From: Hippasteria phrygiana
Lineage: Eukaryota > Echinodermata > Asteroidea > Valvatida > Goniasteridae
Reading direction: 5' to 3'
NCBI GenBank assembly: GCA_037893225.1
Contig: JAZGUH010000484.1
Coordinates: 558,001-622,000 of the forward strand
Length of the DNA: 64,000 bases
Of the stretch, positions 1-14,000 are shown one piece after another. Made by a program: the position numbers and the translations under genes. The notes under the pieces were generated by a model. It searched no databases and was not told the origin of the DNA. It was given only the letters and a program-made list of their open reading frames with translations. Every line of letters starts with the position of its first letter. Position 1 is the stretch's first letter.

Positions 1-1890
1 TTTTGCTTATTGAAAAATGGTTGTAAACAACTTTCTGTTTAGCAGCTGTGTGTGTGAAATTATCCCAGGTAAGAAGGATCACTCATTCAGGCTTGGTGTA
101 AGCAGGATACATGTAGTTGATAGCACATGTAGGTATGGCCACATTGCTCCTCACCTGGCTTGATAACGTTGATTCGTGTACAGATCTGGCACAGTGTTGC
201 GCAAGACATAAACCACACCTTTATCAACTGAGCGAGCAATGATTTGTAGACCAGGAGAAAAGAGCCCCAAATCACTGTGTGTCCCCGCCCCCTTTTCGTC
301 TGGGCCCATGAGTCAGTTGGATGTGTATCAGCGAGCTGTCAGCCGCCCAAATGCAGAGCAGCTGTGGGACGTTTAGATCTGATATCGAGTTGGGAGGGCT
401 GACATTAGTGGGGGGGCTTTAGTGGGTATTGACGAGAGCTGTTTTCATCTGTGTGGCAACGTGTCCGGGGAATTGCCCCAAGAATTTGTCATAGGATGTC
501 ATTTTTTATACAAGTTATCAATTTTAAAAAATTTGTCTTTGTCTTGCAGTAAGTGAAGATACTGTGTTGACATTTTCTCCATTCCATTTTTGTATGTGTT
601 TCTCAAGTCCCTTTTAGTTTGATTACACTTCTTATTCTATTCTCCTGTCAAAGACAATCATGGGTTAAAAACTGACCACAGGAATACTTGCCCCACCCAC
701 TTTGTGGCCTCCCTGGTGCCCTATTCACCCCGGTAACCTCCCTCGTATTAGTGTGTGTAAACTGATGCATCACTACATGTGTTTGGTATCAGTGTAATGT
801 AAGATATCATTGAGAAGTGGATTCTAGTTTCTCGATAATTTCCCAGGGACCGTCCACGATTGACAGACAAACACTGCTGACCCGTTGTTAGGATGATGCC
901 GCGATTTATGCGACACGAGCGCCATCATCGCGCCACCACACGTGTTACCTGTCATTGCGAGCTTCGCTCGAAATTTCTTCGGAAGAAAGTTATCGAGTGC
1001 ACTCACTGTGAATTAATTCTGATGTGGGTGTGACATTGTCGGTGGGAGTAAAAATTTGAATTACATCCTGATTCATTGATTATCACCTTTTTTGCCGTTG
1101 GGCATGAGAAACAAATGAATCGACATGATTGGGAATTACTGTGCATAACCATGCCCACTCTTCCAGGCAAAAACAGTGATAAACCTTTATAGAATTTTTA
1201 AAATAAATATGCATGTAACGCATTAAGCCATTGTCTGGGCCACTTTAATAATTCCCATTGATTTCCATTCTAAAACCCTACTTAACCCATTGAATATGGA
1301 CATTGGCACATTGAATTCAAGGTCTGTGGGTAATTCTGCAGGTTGTGGGTTCGAGCCCAGTCCTAGGCTTTGGCACTTCCACGCTTAATATGGGTAGAGG
1401 CATTAATAATGCCTTGCAGTGGACTAGTTACCCATCCTGACCCTATTCATGCTGTGAAGAGATTAGATTATCTTGTTTCAGTATGAGGGGCTGGTTCTTC
1501 CACATATTCCTAAGTAGCCCACACCTCGAGTGCCCTAGGGCTTGTGATGGGTGATTTGCATAATACAAAAAAATTAATAAAACAATTTAAAAAGCCGCAG
1601 TTTGAAAAAGAGCACTTGGCTGGTTGTTGTTTTTATGCGCATTCCTGTGCATATTTAATCCACTATTTGCTTATTGCGTGCAGCCCATATGACATACCAG
1701 CACCCCATTAATAACAGCCAGACAGAATGGGTCAAGGGCCTACATGTATGTTAACCTGAAATTGTCCATTTGCATTTTTATTGTCATATAAATTTTGTTC
1801 CTGTGGTAAATTATGATGGTCTGATATTTTGATCCAAGTTGAATCTTCCTCAAAAGACTTAATTTTATATCTATTTTTTTGTAACTCCAG
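1..1890. other. Intron of CCT7 (5' neighbour exon outside window)
   Basis: No CCT7 coding block was found here. AT-rich unique sequence with a possible SINE relic around 1340-1580. Nothing else recognisable. Confidence 0.6.
1310..1590 (+). repeat. Possible tRNA-derived SINE relic
   Basis: A polymerase III B-box-like GGTTCGAGCCC at 1348-1358 is followed by ~200 bp of unrelated body and an A-rich end near 1565-1590. The upstream A box is weak, so this is only a candidate relic. Confidence 0.35.
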
Positions 1891-2062
1891 AGAGCATAAA
1901 AAGCTTCTTGAGAAATGTGCGGTTACAACACTAAGCTCCAAGATTATCGCTGCTCAGAAGGACTTCTTTGCAGACATGGTGGTCAGTGCGGTCAGTCTTC
2001 TGGATGAGAACCTGCCTATGGACATGATTGGTATCAAGAAGGTCCAAGGAGGGGCATTGGAG
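1891..2062 (+). CDS. CCT7: CCT7 exon (first in window)
   Basis: 172 nt. Acceptor ...aactccag|A with a T-rich tract upstream, donor GAG|gtacgt. It starts with the last base of an Arg codon and ends in phase 0. Encodes [18 protein letters not shown] through [11 protein letters not shown], part of the equatorial/intermediate region of the eta subunit. Confidence 0.95.
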
Positions 2063-5000
2063 GTACGTAATACTTGACCAATACCCTTGACCACAACCCC
2101 TGACCAGGTGGAATGTGGATATACAGGAAATATTTGGACAATCCACTGGGATCATTGATTCAGACTCTGGTATCTTGTTGGCCTTAGCAAGTCACTTTCG
2201 GACTGGTCTCTTTCCAGCTAATCTTCAATATCGACTCTGCAGATAGTTAGCAGAAATCTGCAGATAGATCATTGTAATGTCTGTGATTACCTGTGTTGTA
2301 ACCAAGTCAAATTTTTCCAAGTCAAGTCGCAAGTCAAATTTTTCCAAGTCAAGTCAAGTCGCAAGTCAAATTTTTCCAAGTCAAGTCAAGTCACAAGTCA
2401 AATGTTCTCAAGTCAAGTCTTCCCGAGTCGTATGTATAAATAAAAATTCACATAACAAATGTGCCAGTTCTCTTAATCTTTTATTATCAGTCTTGCTAGA
2501 ATGTATGTATAAGCAATAGGACCACCAAGGGGACGATTACACCTAGAATTGTGACGTCAAAAATCAGGCATACATTTTGGGAATTTACCAATTTGCTTTC
2601 TCAACGCCTAACTTTCATTTTAAATAGTCTGAAAATGTATAGTGGTTAATTATGTACACAATTTAATCCATCACATTAAATGTTTGAAGGACATTAAACA
2701 AACATTTCCCAAGCGGTTTTGGCGAATAAGAAGAATTCTTGCTACGCTCAATGGAAAGGCGGTAGTAGTCGTGTTCCAGCCGTTTAAAGATGATGTTTCT
2801 TCCTTTATGCTTGGTACGGTATGGCAGTGAATAACCGCTGTGCTGAACTACGAATGATACAACGTCTAAAACTACCCACAGGCCGCTGCGGCACGCATGC
2901 ATTGCGCAAAATCAACCTGGTATCCTTCTCGACGATCCCCGGCCGGAACCGCAACATGTATGTATACTCGACACCCAGCTCGCGCGCTATGCATGATGCG
3001 CTACGTTAGTCAACAGTGTCGGCGTTCTTTTCAACTGTCATGTGCGTCGATTTTAAGTTTGTGTTTCTTTTTAACAAAAGTTTTAATGTCAACAAGTCAA
3101 ATTTAGTCAAGTCAAGTCAAATCAAGTTGCAAGTCATTTTCTTTCAAGTCAAGTCCCAAGTCATTTTTTCCCGAAGTCAAGTCTCAAGTTTCAAGTAAAA
3201 AAAATCGCGACTCGAGTCCGAGTCAGCGACTCGAGTCAACAACACTGGTGATAACCGACGAGCAACAATATGAACCATACATGCTCATGCAGTCACTGCT
3301 CTTGCTTGTGGTTTGTGAATGTTATAACCATAATTTTTTTTATGGAAACTTTTCACTGCCTTCACCCTGTCAACACAACTCAAAAATTCTGCAGAGTATG
3401 CACTTTACTGAAGACATGCCTTGTAGAATAAATTGATTCCATCTTTTAACCTGAGAAAACTCACCCGCAGTGGTCATGTATTCCTTAGTCATTCTCTTAG
3501 TCATTGAATGTGAAGAGTCCGAAGATGAAGACCAGTCTGCTTGTGAGGTCTCATAACCTGTAACCTTCAGGAATCAGGAGAATGTCAACCTGTTTTGACA
3601 CGAGTGATGTTTCATGACTGATGTTATTGTCTCTGGGATTGTTTCATATACGGCCAGGAACCAGTTTGCATTTTACTTGTGCTTTCAGTTAACGTGACTC
3701 GTGATACAAAATGGAATCCAGTGACAAAGTTTTGGTTCGGGGGGGGGGGGGGGGGGGGGGGATGGGGATGGGGATGGGGATGGGGATGGGGATGGGGATG
3801 GGGATGGGGATGGAACAGGGACAGACCTGGTGAAAACGGGTTACCAGCCAAAAACAGAACTGAATACCAGTTGTAAGCAATGTACATAATCCTGTTTTTG
3901 GGTTGTTTTTTTTCACCAAGGAAGACTCCGTATAAAGCAGTTTTTTGTGCTTAGGAGCTGCATGAAATGAGCCCATGGTCACATGATTGAAAAGGCCCTT
4001 TAAGCTGTTACAACTTTATAACTGAGCAAGATGGGGTCCTTCAGTGTTTGATTCTTGTCAGCCCCAAACCCCTTCCAGCATACATTGTACCTGTGTGTAT
4101 TGATCCACAACTAAGTCAGCAGTGAAGTACTTCTCGTTGCTTCTCCTTGCGTTACAGTTGTGGTAGAGCAATGCATCATGGTCTTGGTAATGACCTTCTA
4201 TCGTTCTGATGGAGGGGCATCGCCGACTCGGCCACGGCAATCTGTTTCTGAGAGTTGGTCTATTTTTTTTGCACTTTGTTGTGCCGGTGGAGTAGATCAT
4301 AGTTGATGAAACAGACATTTTCTTTGCAGTTACCGGCATTTGGTCTCATCCAGAAAGACCTCATTCTAATTTTTTTAATTAAAAACCTAAAAATTAACAT
4401 AAAATCGCCAGATAGCGTCATTGTGACGTCGCATACATTTTCATCTTTACCACTTGCCTGGATTATTCTATCAGTTCCCATAAAAAGCAAAATCAGATCT
4501 CTCACGTTAATCTTCAATCGATTTTCAAAGATTAAATCTAGAAATCTTCAATTGCTTGTAATCTGATACTTGATGAGTGACGTCATCGTGACGTCATCAG
4601 AAAGCTTGGTAGCTATGTTAACTGAGCTATCCGAAGGAAATATCTGGATTATATCTCTCGCGGTTGATTTTTCAGCAATTTGTTTACGTTTAAAGGTCTT
4701 CTCATTGTAACTTCCGGTCTGGTGACGTCATCAATCTTTAAATTTCTCCCCCTCAAGTTGCTCTTAGCATGAAGCCGATTACATACATTAATTATAAAGT
4801 GATTTCAGCAAACTTCGCCACACATTTCAACTGATTGTTCATTTAAAACATTTTTCAACCTTCCGCTAGAGGGCGCTCTAACATTATTTGACATTACTAG
4901 TTATGATTTTTTTAAGTACAAACTAGCCGGAGACTATCATCGTTGAAAGGAAGTTCACATCTTTTTCCACTTATGAGGCACTTCCGGTTTCAACCGGAAG

Positions 5001-8000
5001 TAAAGGTCACGTGATTTTGCATGTAATATCAAGAACGAAGACCCTGGATTATTCTATCCGTTCCCATTAAAAGCAAAATCAGATCTCTCTCGATTGGTTT
5101 TATATTGATTTTCAAAGATTAAATCCAAAAATCTTTGATTGCTTGTAATCCGGTATTTTATGACGTCATCGTGATGTCATTATCAGAAAGCTCAAGAGCT
5201 ATGTTAACTCTGTCATCTGAAGCAAATATCTGGATTATATCTCTCGCGGTTGATTTTTCAGCATTTTTTTTTAGGTTTAAGGGTATTTTCATTGCAACTT
5301 CCGGTCTGGTGACGTCATCAATCTTTCTCCCCCTCAACTTGTTCTTAGCATGAAGCCGATTATATACATCAATTATAAAGTGATTTCAGCAAACTTCGCC
5401 ACACACATCGACTATTTATTCATTTTAAAAAATGTTCAACCTTCCGCTAGAGGGTGCTCAAACATTTTATGACGTCACAGGTATTTTTTTGTGAAGTACA
5501 ACCTAGACGGAGACTAACATCTTTGAAAGCAAGTTCACATCTTTTTCCACTTTCAAATTATAGGGCACTTCCGGTTTGGACATGATTTGACACACATTAG
5601 ATCAAATGAAGATCCTGGTTTATACTATCAATTGACACTAAAACCAAGATCAGGGGTCTCGCAGCTGATTTTATATAGCATTTTAAAGATTAAAAATATT
5701 TATCTTAAATCGCTTGTAATATGACACCCGATGACGTGATCATGACGTTACTCTTCGGCATGCAATTTCAGGTTAGGGTCTATGTTTGTGTTAAGTCTGA
5801 TTAAGATCTGATGTTGTTTAGTGACCAAAGTGCCACTTACAAAATTTGTGTATAAAGTCTATGGGATTTGGGGTTAGAACTTAAATAATAAGAAGAAGAA
5901 AGCAAAAACAAAGCCTTTTCCGACTGCTTGTTGGAAAAGCCAATAAAAAAAAATCTTAGGCCTGAGGTCACCAATGTACCTGTCCCCACTTGTCAACCCG
6001 ACATGAAAAAGTTAACACATGTTCTGCGGTCCCTTTATATAAAGAACTCCAGGTTACTTTATTTAAACGTATCCTCTGGTGATCACACCAGTGAAAGGCA
6101 AAGGTAACAGCTCACAGTATTTTTTTCTTCTGTGGTTTCATACTAAAACTTTAAGAATCTTAGTTATTTAAATCTGTTGCTCTTGAAGACTTTGTTGACC
6201 CTGTTGGGTTTAGAACCCAGTTTACACCAGTGTAGGATAAGGAAGCAGTACAGTACCGGTACTCCTGCATCCGCTGATTTCTGAACCACTTCCTCATCCC
6301 TCTAGGAATCCAGACTAGTTGCAGGTGTAGCCTTCAAGAAGACGTTCAGCTACGCTGGCTTTGAGATGCAACCAAAGACCTACAAGAACCCCAAGATTGC
6401 CCTTTTGAATGTTGAACTAGAGCTCAAGTCGGAGAAGGAGAACGCTGAAATCCGAGTGGATAACGTCGAGGTAAGTCGTCAGAGTTTATTTTAGTCATAG
6501 ATGCCCAACAGCGGAGAACATAAATACGGCATGGCATTTTGATTTTATTTAGTGCAGAACTCTCCATTTTCAGTAAGGTTTTTGCCTTATTAGCACTATA
6601 TGCTCAATACTTTCCAAGAGCCTTTGACAGAAAAACTTAGGCTTGCTGGAGCAGGACTCAATTGCATGACCTCCTGTTTGCCAGAGTAGTTGACTAACGC
6701 TCTCAAATATCGAGCTTGTTGGGTTGGCCAGTTGATCTGGATCCAGTACAGTGATGATTTTCGCTATTGTTTCCCCACAAACTTAAATCAAAATGAAAAT
6801 GTCATATGCAGAAGGATTAACAACCAGGGTCTTGGCTTGAAAATAATTGATACATTCTGAAAATCTATTACTGACAACTATTTGCCATGGAAGTTTTTCA
6901 TCAGTTGATACTGTACTCTTTTGAATAGGGAAGTTAGTCCTTAGTTGGTAGAAGACAAACAGCTTGATTTTTCATACAAAGAAGTTTTAGTTAAGGCTGT
7001 TCGATATCCATTTATTTTGATACCGAAATATCGGCCAAAAAATATCGCGATATTCGATATTATCGTGATGACTTCACTTCTTCCTTACCGGAAGAATAAA
7101 AAAAATACATAATGGAAATCACGGAGGAATAAAAAAATACATGATGGAAATCAGCACGGCCTCATGAGATCGGGGCTACTGCGGATCGGGCCCGCAGGGA
7201 TTGAGCTCAGATTCACTAATTTCTTTATAATCAGGGCCGACCACCGAGATCGTGAATCGGGCCGGGGGCCGGCAAGATCGGGGGGGGGGGGGGGGGGGGT
7301 TGACAATGCTTTACTCGTTGAGTAAAGTTGGAGTACTACGACATTTACCTTCAGTTGGCTTCTTTACGTTTGTTTCTATTTCGGCATTGTAGATTAGTAA
7401 CGGCTGAATACCATGGACGCCTACAATCACACGTAAGCTGTCAAAAAAACATTGTATGTCTTCTTGTGTACGCACGCACAGACAGACATTGTACATGTAC
7501 ATTGTACAACGCATGCGCCGCACGTGTTTGTCTTTTCTCAAGGCGGTGCACATGCATTGTACACTGGGAATAAGACGGTGTCATTCAGTGCGGTTGCTTG
7601 CACTTGACCAAGGCTAGCAACAAAGCAACGCGCAGATGCGCTTTAGGGGTTAGAGTTATTGAAGCAATTGCTCTAACCCCCAGGTCTTAGTAGCCTTTTC
7701 TCAAGGCGAATTTCACTTCGCGTTGCGCGTGCACATGCATTGTACACTGGGAATAATACGGTAGAGCATTCAGTGCGGTTGTTTGCACTTGACCAAGACT
7801 ACACCCACGATGGAATGCACGCACACATGTGCGCTATATAATGAACAGTGCGGAGAAGTTTTGTCGGGGTTTAGAAAACGATCCAAGAAACAACACATTT
7901 AGTACATAATGTATTTTTTTATTCCTCCATTGTACATCATACGTTACATGTACATGTATGTACTATTCTACCGTCAATTGTTTTGGAAATAACTGGAATT

Positions 8001-11000
8001 TGAGCAAGGTAATCTGGACTAATCCACTCTTAATACAACTCCATGATACAACTTAGATAAATCTTGAACGCTGCGAAAAGCAATATCGTGATATTCTTCG
8101 GTATATCGAATTCCCCGATATTCCTTTTTTTTTTTTTTTTAAAGGGGCCGATACGATTTTCGATATGAAAAAAATATCGAAATATCGGGAAATATCGTCA
8201 TATTGAACAGCCTTAGTGTTAGTTAGTACATATAAATTTGTACCTGTGAATGGAACTTTCCTGACAATGTGTTGTAAGCAGTGTATGCTCAGAGCCTGTA
8301 AGAGCAACTTAACAGGTTTACCTTGGCTGGACTCGAACCCTTGCTTAACCTCCAGTTTGGTAGAAAATATCTTCCATTACTTTAGTCCCTAACAGTTTAT
8401 TTGTGGGACGAAGAACCGAAAACAAGGGAATACTATCAAGTGCTACCCAAAACCACAATCACAGTGTCTGCCCTGTGTAGAGTAGGTATCCTCGTCTTTT
8501 ACCCTAAGTTTAGAAAATCCTCTTTCTTACCAGAGGATATGAGTCAACAATGTTGTGGAATAAAACACTCTGACGGTTTGTGGGGCCAAGGACATGCCCT
8601 CGTTATCAAACCAACCTACATTGTAACGAACATTTCATCCAACGTCGTCACAAAGACTGCGCGGTGTCGACAACAATTATGTTGAAGGTTCAATGGAGAA
8701 GATTGGAAAAAAAACAAGTGATATTAAAACTAATTGGGAAATTGATGCGCATGATTAATGTACTCTATGCCACCACTGTCTTGAAAACGAAGCATTTTTG
8801 CAGCTACGTGTATTAACCCTAACGTTCATAAATCCATCAAAATCCTTCCCCTGTTTTGGATGATTTTGGCGGATTCAGGGTACCTCCATATTGAAACCTG
8901 GGGGATTTTGATGGATTGAGGATTGTAAGCCTAGCGTTACTGCAGGATTTTGATGGATTCAGGATACCTCCATATTGAGCAGTCACCAAAACCAACTTTT
9001 TGTGCATGACAAAATAGGTGGATTCTGGCGGATTCAGGATACTTTCTAGTCAAGTTATACCCAAGGAGTTAGGGTTAATACCAGAAAGAATTGCAATAAA
9101 TAAATGAAAGATCAGTTGCCATACTAAGTCATATTGATGTATTTTTCTATTTTACATTTGCTGGTTTGACTTAAAGGGATGACAACAAAATGGAAGAATT
9201 TGTTACGAGAGTTTGCTCTCAAGTGACTAACATTTTGACATTAAGAATGAATTGTGGAATGGTATATGCCTTCTTTAAAGTCTGTGTACAATCTTTTGGC
9301 ATTTAAAACCCTTTCACCACTTCAAATCAAATCAAATCAAATCAAATCAAATCATAATTATATGCTTGGACATGTTTCTTCTTTTCTTATTCAGGAGTAT
9401 CAGAACATTGTGGATGCCGAGTGGTCAATCTTGTATGACAAACTAGATAAGATTCATCTGAGTGGTGCTAAGGTCGTCCTATCCAAGCTACCCATTGGTG
9501 ATGTTGCTACTCAGTACTTTGCTGACAGGTAAAACAAATTATAATGAACACCGGAGATCGAGTTACTGCAGATTACTGTTATGGTAAAATTAGAATGAAA
9601 CATGACTTAGTACGAAATATCTCATGAACCAAAATGTCAGGACTTGTCCAAGATCTTGAAGGGTAGAGAAAGTGAGAAAAAGTGGAGCAGAGGTTATATC
9701 GTGTTGCCAAATTTCTTTCCCAAGTTGTGTCCTAACTTGTTAAGTTGATTCCAATTACTTGTCACTTATTACATTGGGGAGAGGTGCCCCAACAACCTTG
9801 ATTTAGGCCTACTCTGATCAGTCAATGAGCCCTTGCTTTTTTTTGGAGGGGGGGGGGGGGGGGGCGGGGGGCGGGGGGTGTGACAGGATATTAAGGCTAA
9901 AAAGATTGCATCATATTTTGTTGGGGGGTGTTTAATAGAGTGTCTACACAAATTCTACTTGTAGGTTGACATGTTTCTGTCAGTTGGTGTTATAAGTGTT
10001 ATACGTCACTGACAGGCCGACCCTAACCGCTGATACAAACCATTGGCTCTGATTCATATCAGATTGTGTAATGCAACCACTTCAGAAATCTAGCAAGAAG
10101 ACGTTGGCAAGGATTTGACAAGACCCACACTCCATGTGTCTCTTAGTTCATCAGAGTCCATGCGCGCCTTCAGCGTTTCTAGGCCAAAGCTGATTTTTCA
10201 AAGTTTCAGAGAGCCCCCTGATCAGCCAAAAAAATGTCACAAGTGAAGAACGTCTCGGTGAATGAGATGGATGGGTTTGTTGTGATTGTCAGGAATGTGG
10301 CAGCTTCTTATCTGATTGTTTTGATCGCAGCCTAGTCTTGGTTTGTTGGAGTCGGAGACGGGTAGGGTTCATTATTCATCTAGGTCAGCTGTGACAGAAA
10401 CCATCCCCCCTAGACTCAATTGTAGCTCCTTGCCGGTTTATTATTCATATCACCAGGGAGTGGTCCATTATCCTCACCATAGACAAAATCAGTGATGTTT
10501 CTGACAGGAAAGACATTAAAGACAAAGAAAAATTGGCTTCAACTGGAGCTGAATGTCACATTCTAACCGGGTATTTCCCAGTTGCTCAGTTTCAAGATCT
10601 TGCAAAAGTTCATACCTTAAACATTTTGTACAGAGTTTTAACTGATTGACTCTTCTAAAACCTCTTTTTTCTGACTTTATATTTTTAGGTTTGGTTTTGT
10701 TTTGCGATTTATTTTGAGACAAAAATAATTGGAATGTAGCAAAAAATTATCATTTTAACATCAAAAGATTATTCAGCAGTAATATGATGTTCAGTACGAA
10801 GAAAGTTTGTTGTAATGCCATGTGAGTGTTTGTTGGTTCTGAGAACGGGAAACTCAACATTATGCTCTGTAATAGTCGTCAGGCAGAATTGTATGCTATT
10901 ATGGTCATTAAATCGGCAACTATTGCAAATTAAAAGGGAAACATTGCCTAGCAGGCACCTCATTGGGGTACAAACAAAATGTGTCCTAAAATTGTTATGG

Positions 11001-14000
11001 TTGGAAAGATTATTCAAAAGTAGAATATATAATGCTTGAAAATGCACCGTTTGTTTGAAAATCATTGATAAAAATCATTATGTGGACGCTAGTTTGGTTT
11101 GGAAAAATCAGATTGTGGAAATTCAGAGTGGTGTTTTGTCTGTAGTGCTTTTGCTATGTACAGGCTCCACTATGTGCGGTATTAGTCTGATGTCCAGATT
11201 TCAATACTTTTGTCTCATTTCTCCATGAATATTGCCCATTATGGTAAAAGTTTTTCTCGGACTTTGAAAATAGGTTGGGTAGCTAAACAAAAAGATTAAA
11301 TTTGTGGACATTCCAGGGCAACGTGTGCCTTTAGGATGGAAACAAATTTAAATAAAAAATCAACACAGTTCACCAAACTAGATTAATGGTGTATTGTTGG
11401 TGTAGTGGTACTTTCCTCGCCTTCCACCACTGTGACCCTGGTTCGAATCCCGGCTTGGGCCAACATGTGGATTGGGTTTTCAGTCCCTACCTGATTCTGT
11501 GTATTTTTTCCAGAATTATTCTCTGGGGTTTTGCTCTCATGTCTAAAAACTGTAACTTCCTTCCTCATCTTCTATCATGGGACCCCACTGGAAATAAGTC
11601 AAAAGACTTTGGGGGTCTATCCCGTCTGAATGCCGAATAATTAAAAAAAAAAAAAGAAAGATTCTTGGGTTAATAAGTAAATATTTTATAAAACTTTAAA
11701 AACCCTCTAATGTTGATATAATTTGGTTCATGGTTCCTGCAAACAGGGACCTGTTCTGCGCTGGACGTGTGGTACAAGAGGACCTGAAACGCACCTTGCA
11801 GGCATGTGGGGGTGCTATACAGACGTCGGTTCAGAGTCTTACCGCCGATGTCCTAGGAACTTGTGAAGCTTTCAATGAGGAGCAGATTGGTGGAGAGAGG
11901 TCAGTCAGTAAATGAGCACTGAGACCCCAAATCATACTGCTGGAATTGTCTATGATCCTCTGTCAACAACCAAGCCATTTGACAGATCAACTTATATAAT
12001 CTAACCTTGAGAATTACTATTTTATACATTGTTGAAAACTACATGTAGCAATTTCTTTGTATTGTGAAATCTCATGAATGTTATAAATTAATATTGTAAT
12101 GTAAGTAAATCAAATCCCTGGATGAGGATTTATCACAGTGTCCGATTCTTGAAATTTTCTTGACTTTCAAAACTACCCTGATGGGCAAACTACCAAGTTG
12201 GTTTTGGAAGAAGGTTCTCAAATTCTAGATTTCTTCTTGCCACAGGTACAACTTCTTCACAGGCTGTGCACAGGCTAAGACCTGCACTTTAATACTGAGG
12301 GGCGGGGCTGAGCAGTTTATCGAAGAGACAGAGCGTTCTCTGCATGATGCTATCATGATTGTTAGACGAGCCATCAAGAATGATGCAGTTGTTGCAGGTA
12401 AGGTGAACTGATACAAGAGGATTTTTCAAATTCTTAATTTTTTTGACATCCTACCTCAACTGACTTTTTTTTTTAATACTTAAAAGGGAAATTAAAGATC
12501 CGTGTGAATTTTGTCATGACGTCTTTGGGCTCCGGACTATTCTGGTCTTGGCCTCACTGTGAAAGTCATGGTATTTCAAACTTATTTGAATAGGTGGTGC
12601 TTTATCGGCAACAAATATGAATAGATATTTAGTTTCCAAACTGTCTTTAATTGGGCAGGTGGTGGCGCTATTGAGATGGAGCTGAGCAAGTATCTACGAG
12701 ACTACTCTCGTACTATCGCCGGTAAGCAGCAAATACTGATAGGTGCGTTCGCCAAGGCGCTGGAGATCATTCCAAGACAGCTATGTGACAATGCTGGATT
12801 CGATGCAACCAACATCCTGAACAAACTCCGGCAGAAACACGCTCAAGGTTAGAACAATGTGTAGAATAATCTAGCCTGGCCTGGTTCTTAATAGAATATC
12901 TTAGACTGGGAGTTGAGAAATCCGTCTCACAGATGTACTTTTTTGTTTGTGAATTTCAGTTTATCCAACTTTAAATAAAAATATGTATGCAGGGCTTTAA
13001 TGGAAGCCAGTTTTAAACTATTTGGTCACACCCTGGGTAAAGAAATGTAATAAATATTTTCCCTGTATTTGTTTGGTTTCTTACATTGTTCTTCTGTTTG
13101 TCAGTGGTAGTCCTTGTGCATTTGACTGTTTGTTAGTATATCTCTCTGTTTTCATATTTGATGTCGGGTTCTTACACAGCTGAAAATCTGTCAAGAATTT
13201 GAACAGAATCCTTTGAATTTGGAGGGGGTGGGGTGCTGAATGGCATAAAGTATAGAGTAATATTACACTGATGGAAGAATGAAAACTTCTTACATTGATT
13301 CAGAATAATTCTTGCAAAATTAAACCTGAATTTTCTGGAAGCTGTGCTCAGCTGTTTGCCGGCCATTTTTCCCATTTTCCCCCGTTTTCCCCTCTCCTCC
13401 CAATCAATCTTGCTGTGGTTGAACAATGGATAACAGGTGTATTTTAGAAATTCCCTGCGGTAAGTTATACCCAGACCCTGATATCACAGTCATCATACTG
13501 GCCGGGCTATAACACAACACCCCCCCCCCCCCCCCCCCCCCACCACCACTCTCCATCACGCCAACATGTACACATGTCCATCGCTATGCCTTGCATGGTT
13601 TCACGTACCCTGGAAATTGAGGCATTTCCTGCCCGGCAAATTGGATCCAATTGGATGTTTTTGGTGGCCGGGTCGAGTCCACCTCTGCAAATCAAATTTC
13701 CTGCCTAGCACTTTGGCGAAGTACGTGAGCGTATGCTGCTCTCGCTCGCTGCACATGTTCAGTAAAACGTCTTTGTCATCCAGTAGACCTTAAGGCTGCG
13801 AGTTGGTAAGGATACGTGATGGTGCCTCTTGTCACCCCCAGCTACGTTTGAGGGTGTCACGGAGTAGCGTAGCTGATATTGGCACAAATCTGTCACATAG
13901 ACTGCTACTAAAAAGGCAACATGGCCACACGATATGCTTGTCGCTAGTATCCCAGCTTGTAAGCCTAATCATTGAATTTTGTGGCTTCCATGTTGTGTCA

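Larger units (their letters stand above)
2063..6305 (+). other. CCT7 intron with several repeats
   Basis: Holds a hAT-like element (2291-3247), a G-run plus GGGGAT repeat (3739-3813) and a tandem ~580-bp repeat (4457-5765). The remainder (3256-3738, 3814-4456, 5766-6305) has nothing recognisable. Confidence 0.8.
6471..9394 (+). other. CCT7 intron with inverted-repeat element, SINE relics and piggyBac-like MITE
   Basis: Contains SINE relics (about 6590-6730 and 8265-8360, - strand), a 1.2-kb TIR element (6994-8213), a TTAA-flanked MITE (8817-9074) and an AAATC microsatellite (9324-9353). Nothing else identified. Confidence 0.8.
9529..11746 (+). other. CCT7 intron with G-run and SINE
   Basis: Contains a G-rich run (9848-9878) and a tRNA-derived SINE (11394-11655). 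The rest, about 9880-11390, is unremarkable AT-rich sequence. Confidence 0.8.

Noticed and set aside
2296..3240. CRISPR-like regular repeats (AAGTC arrays)
   Set aside because: Pentamer arrays without spacers, in an animal genome, within a hAT-like element.
3624..3982. Open frames with Pro-His and Pro-Ile or Gly-Trp repeats
   Set aside because: They are translations of the poly-G and GGGGAT repeat, not protein.
11394..11466. Possible tRNA gene
   Set aside because: A and B boxes are present, but the cloverleaf is poor and it continues into a SINE body with a poly-A tail.
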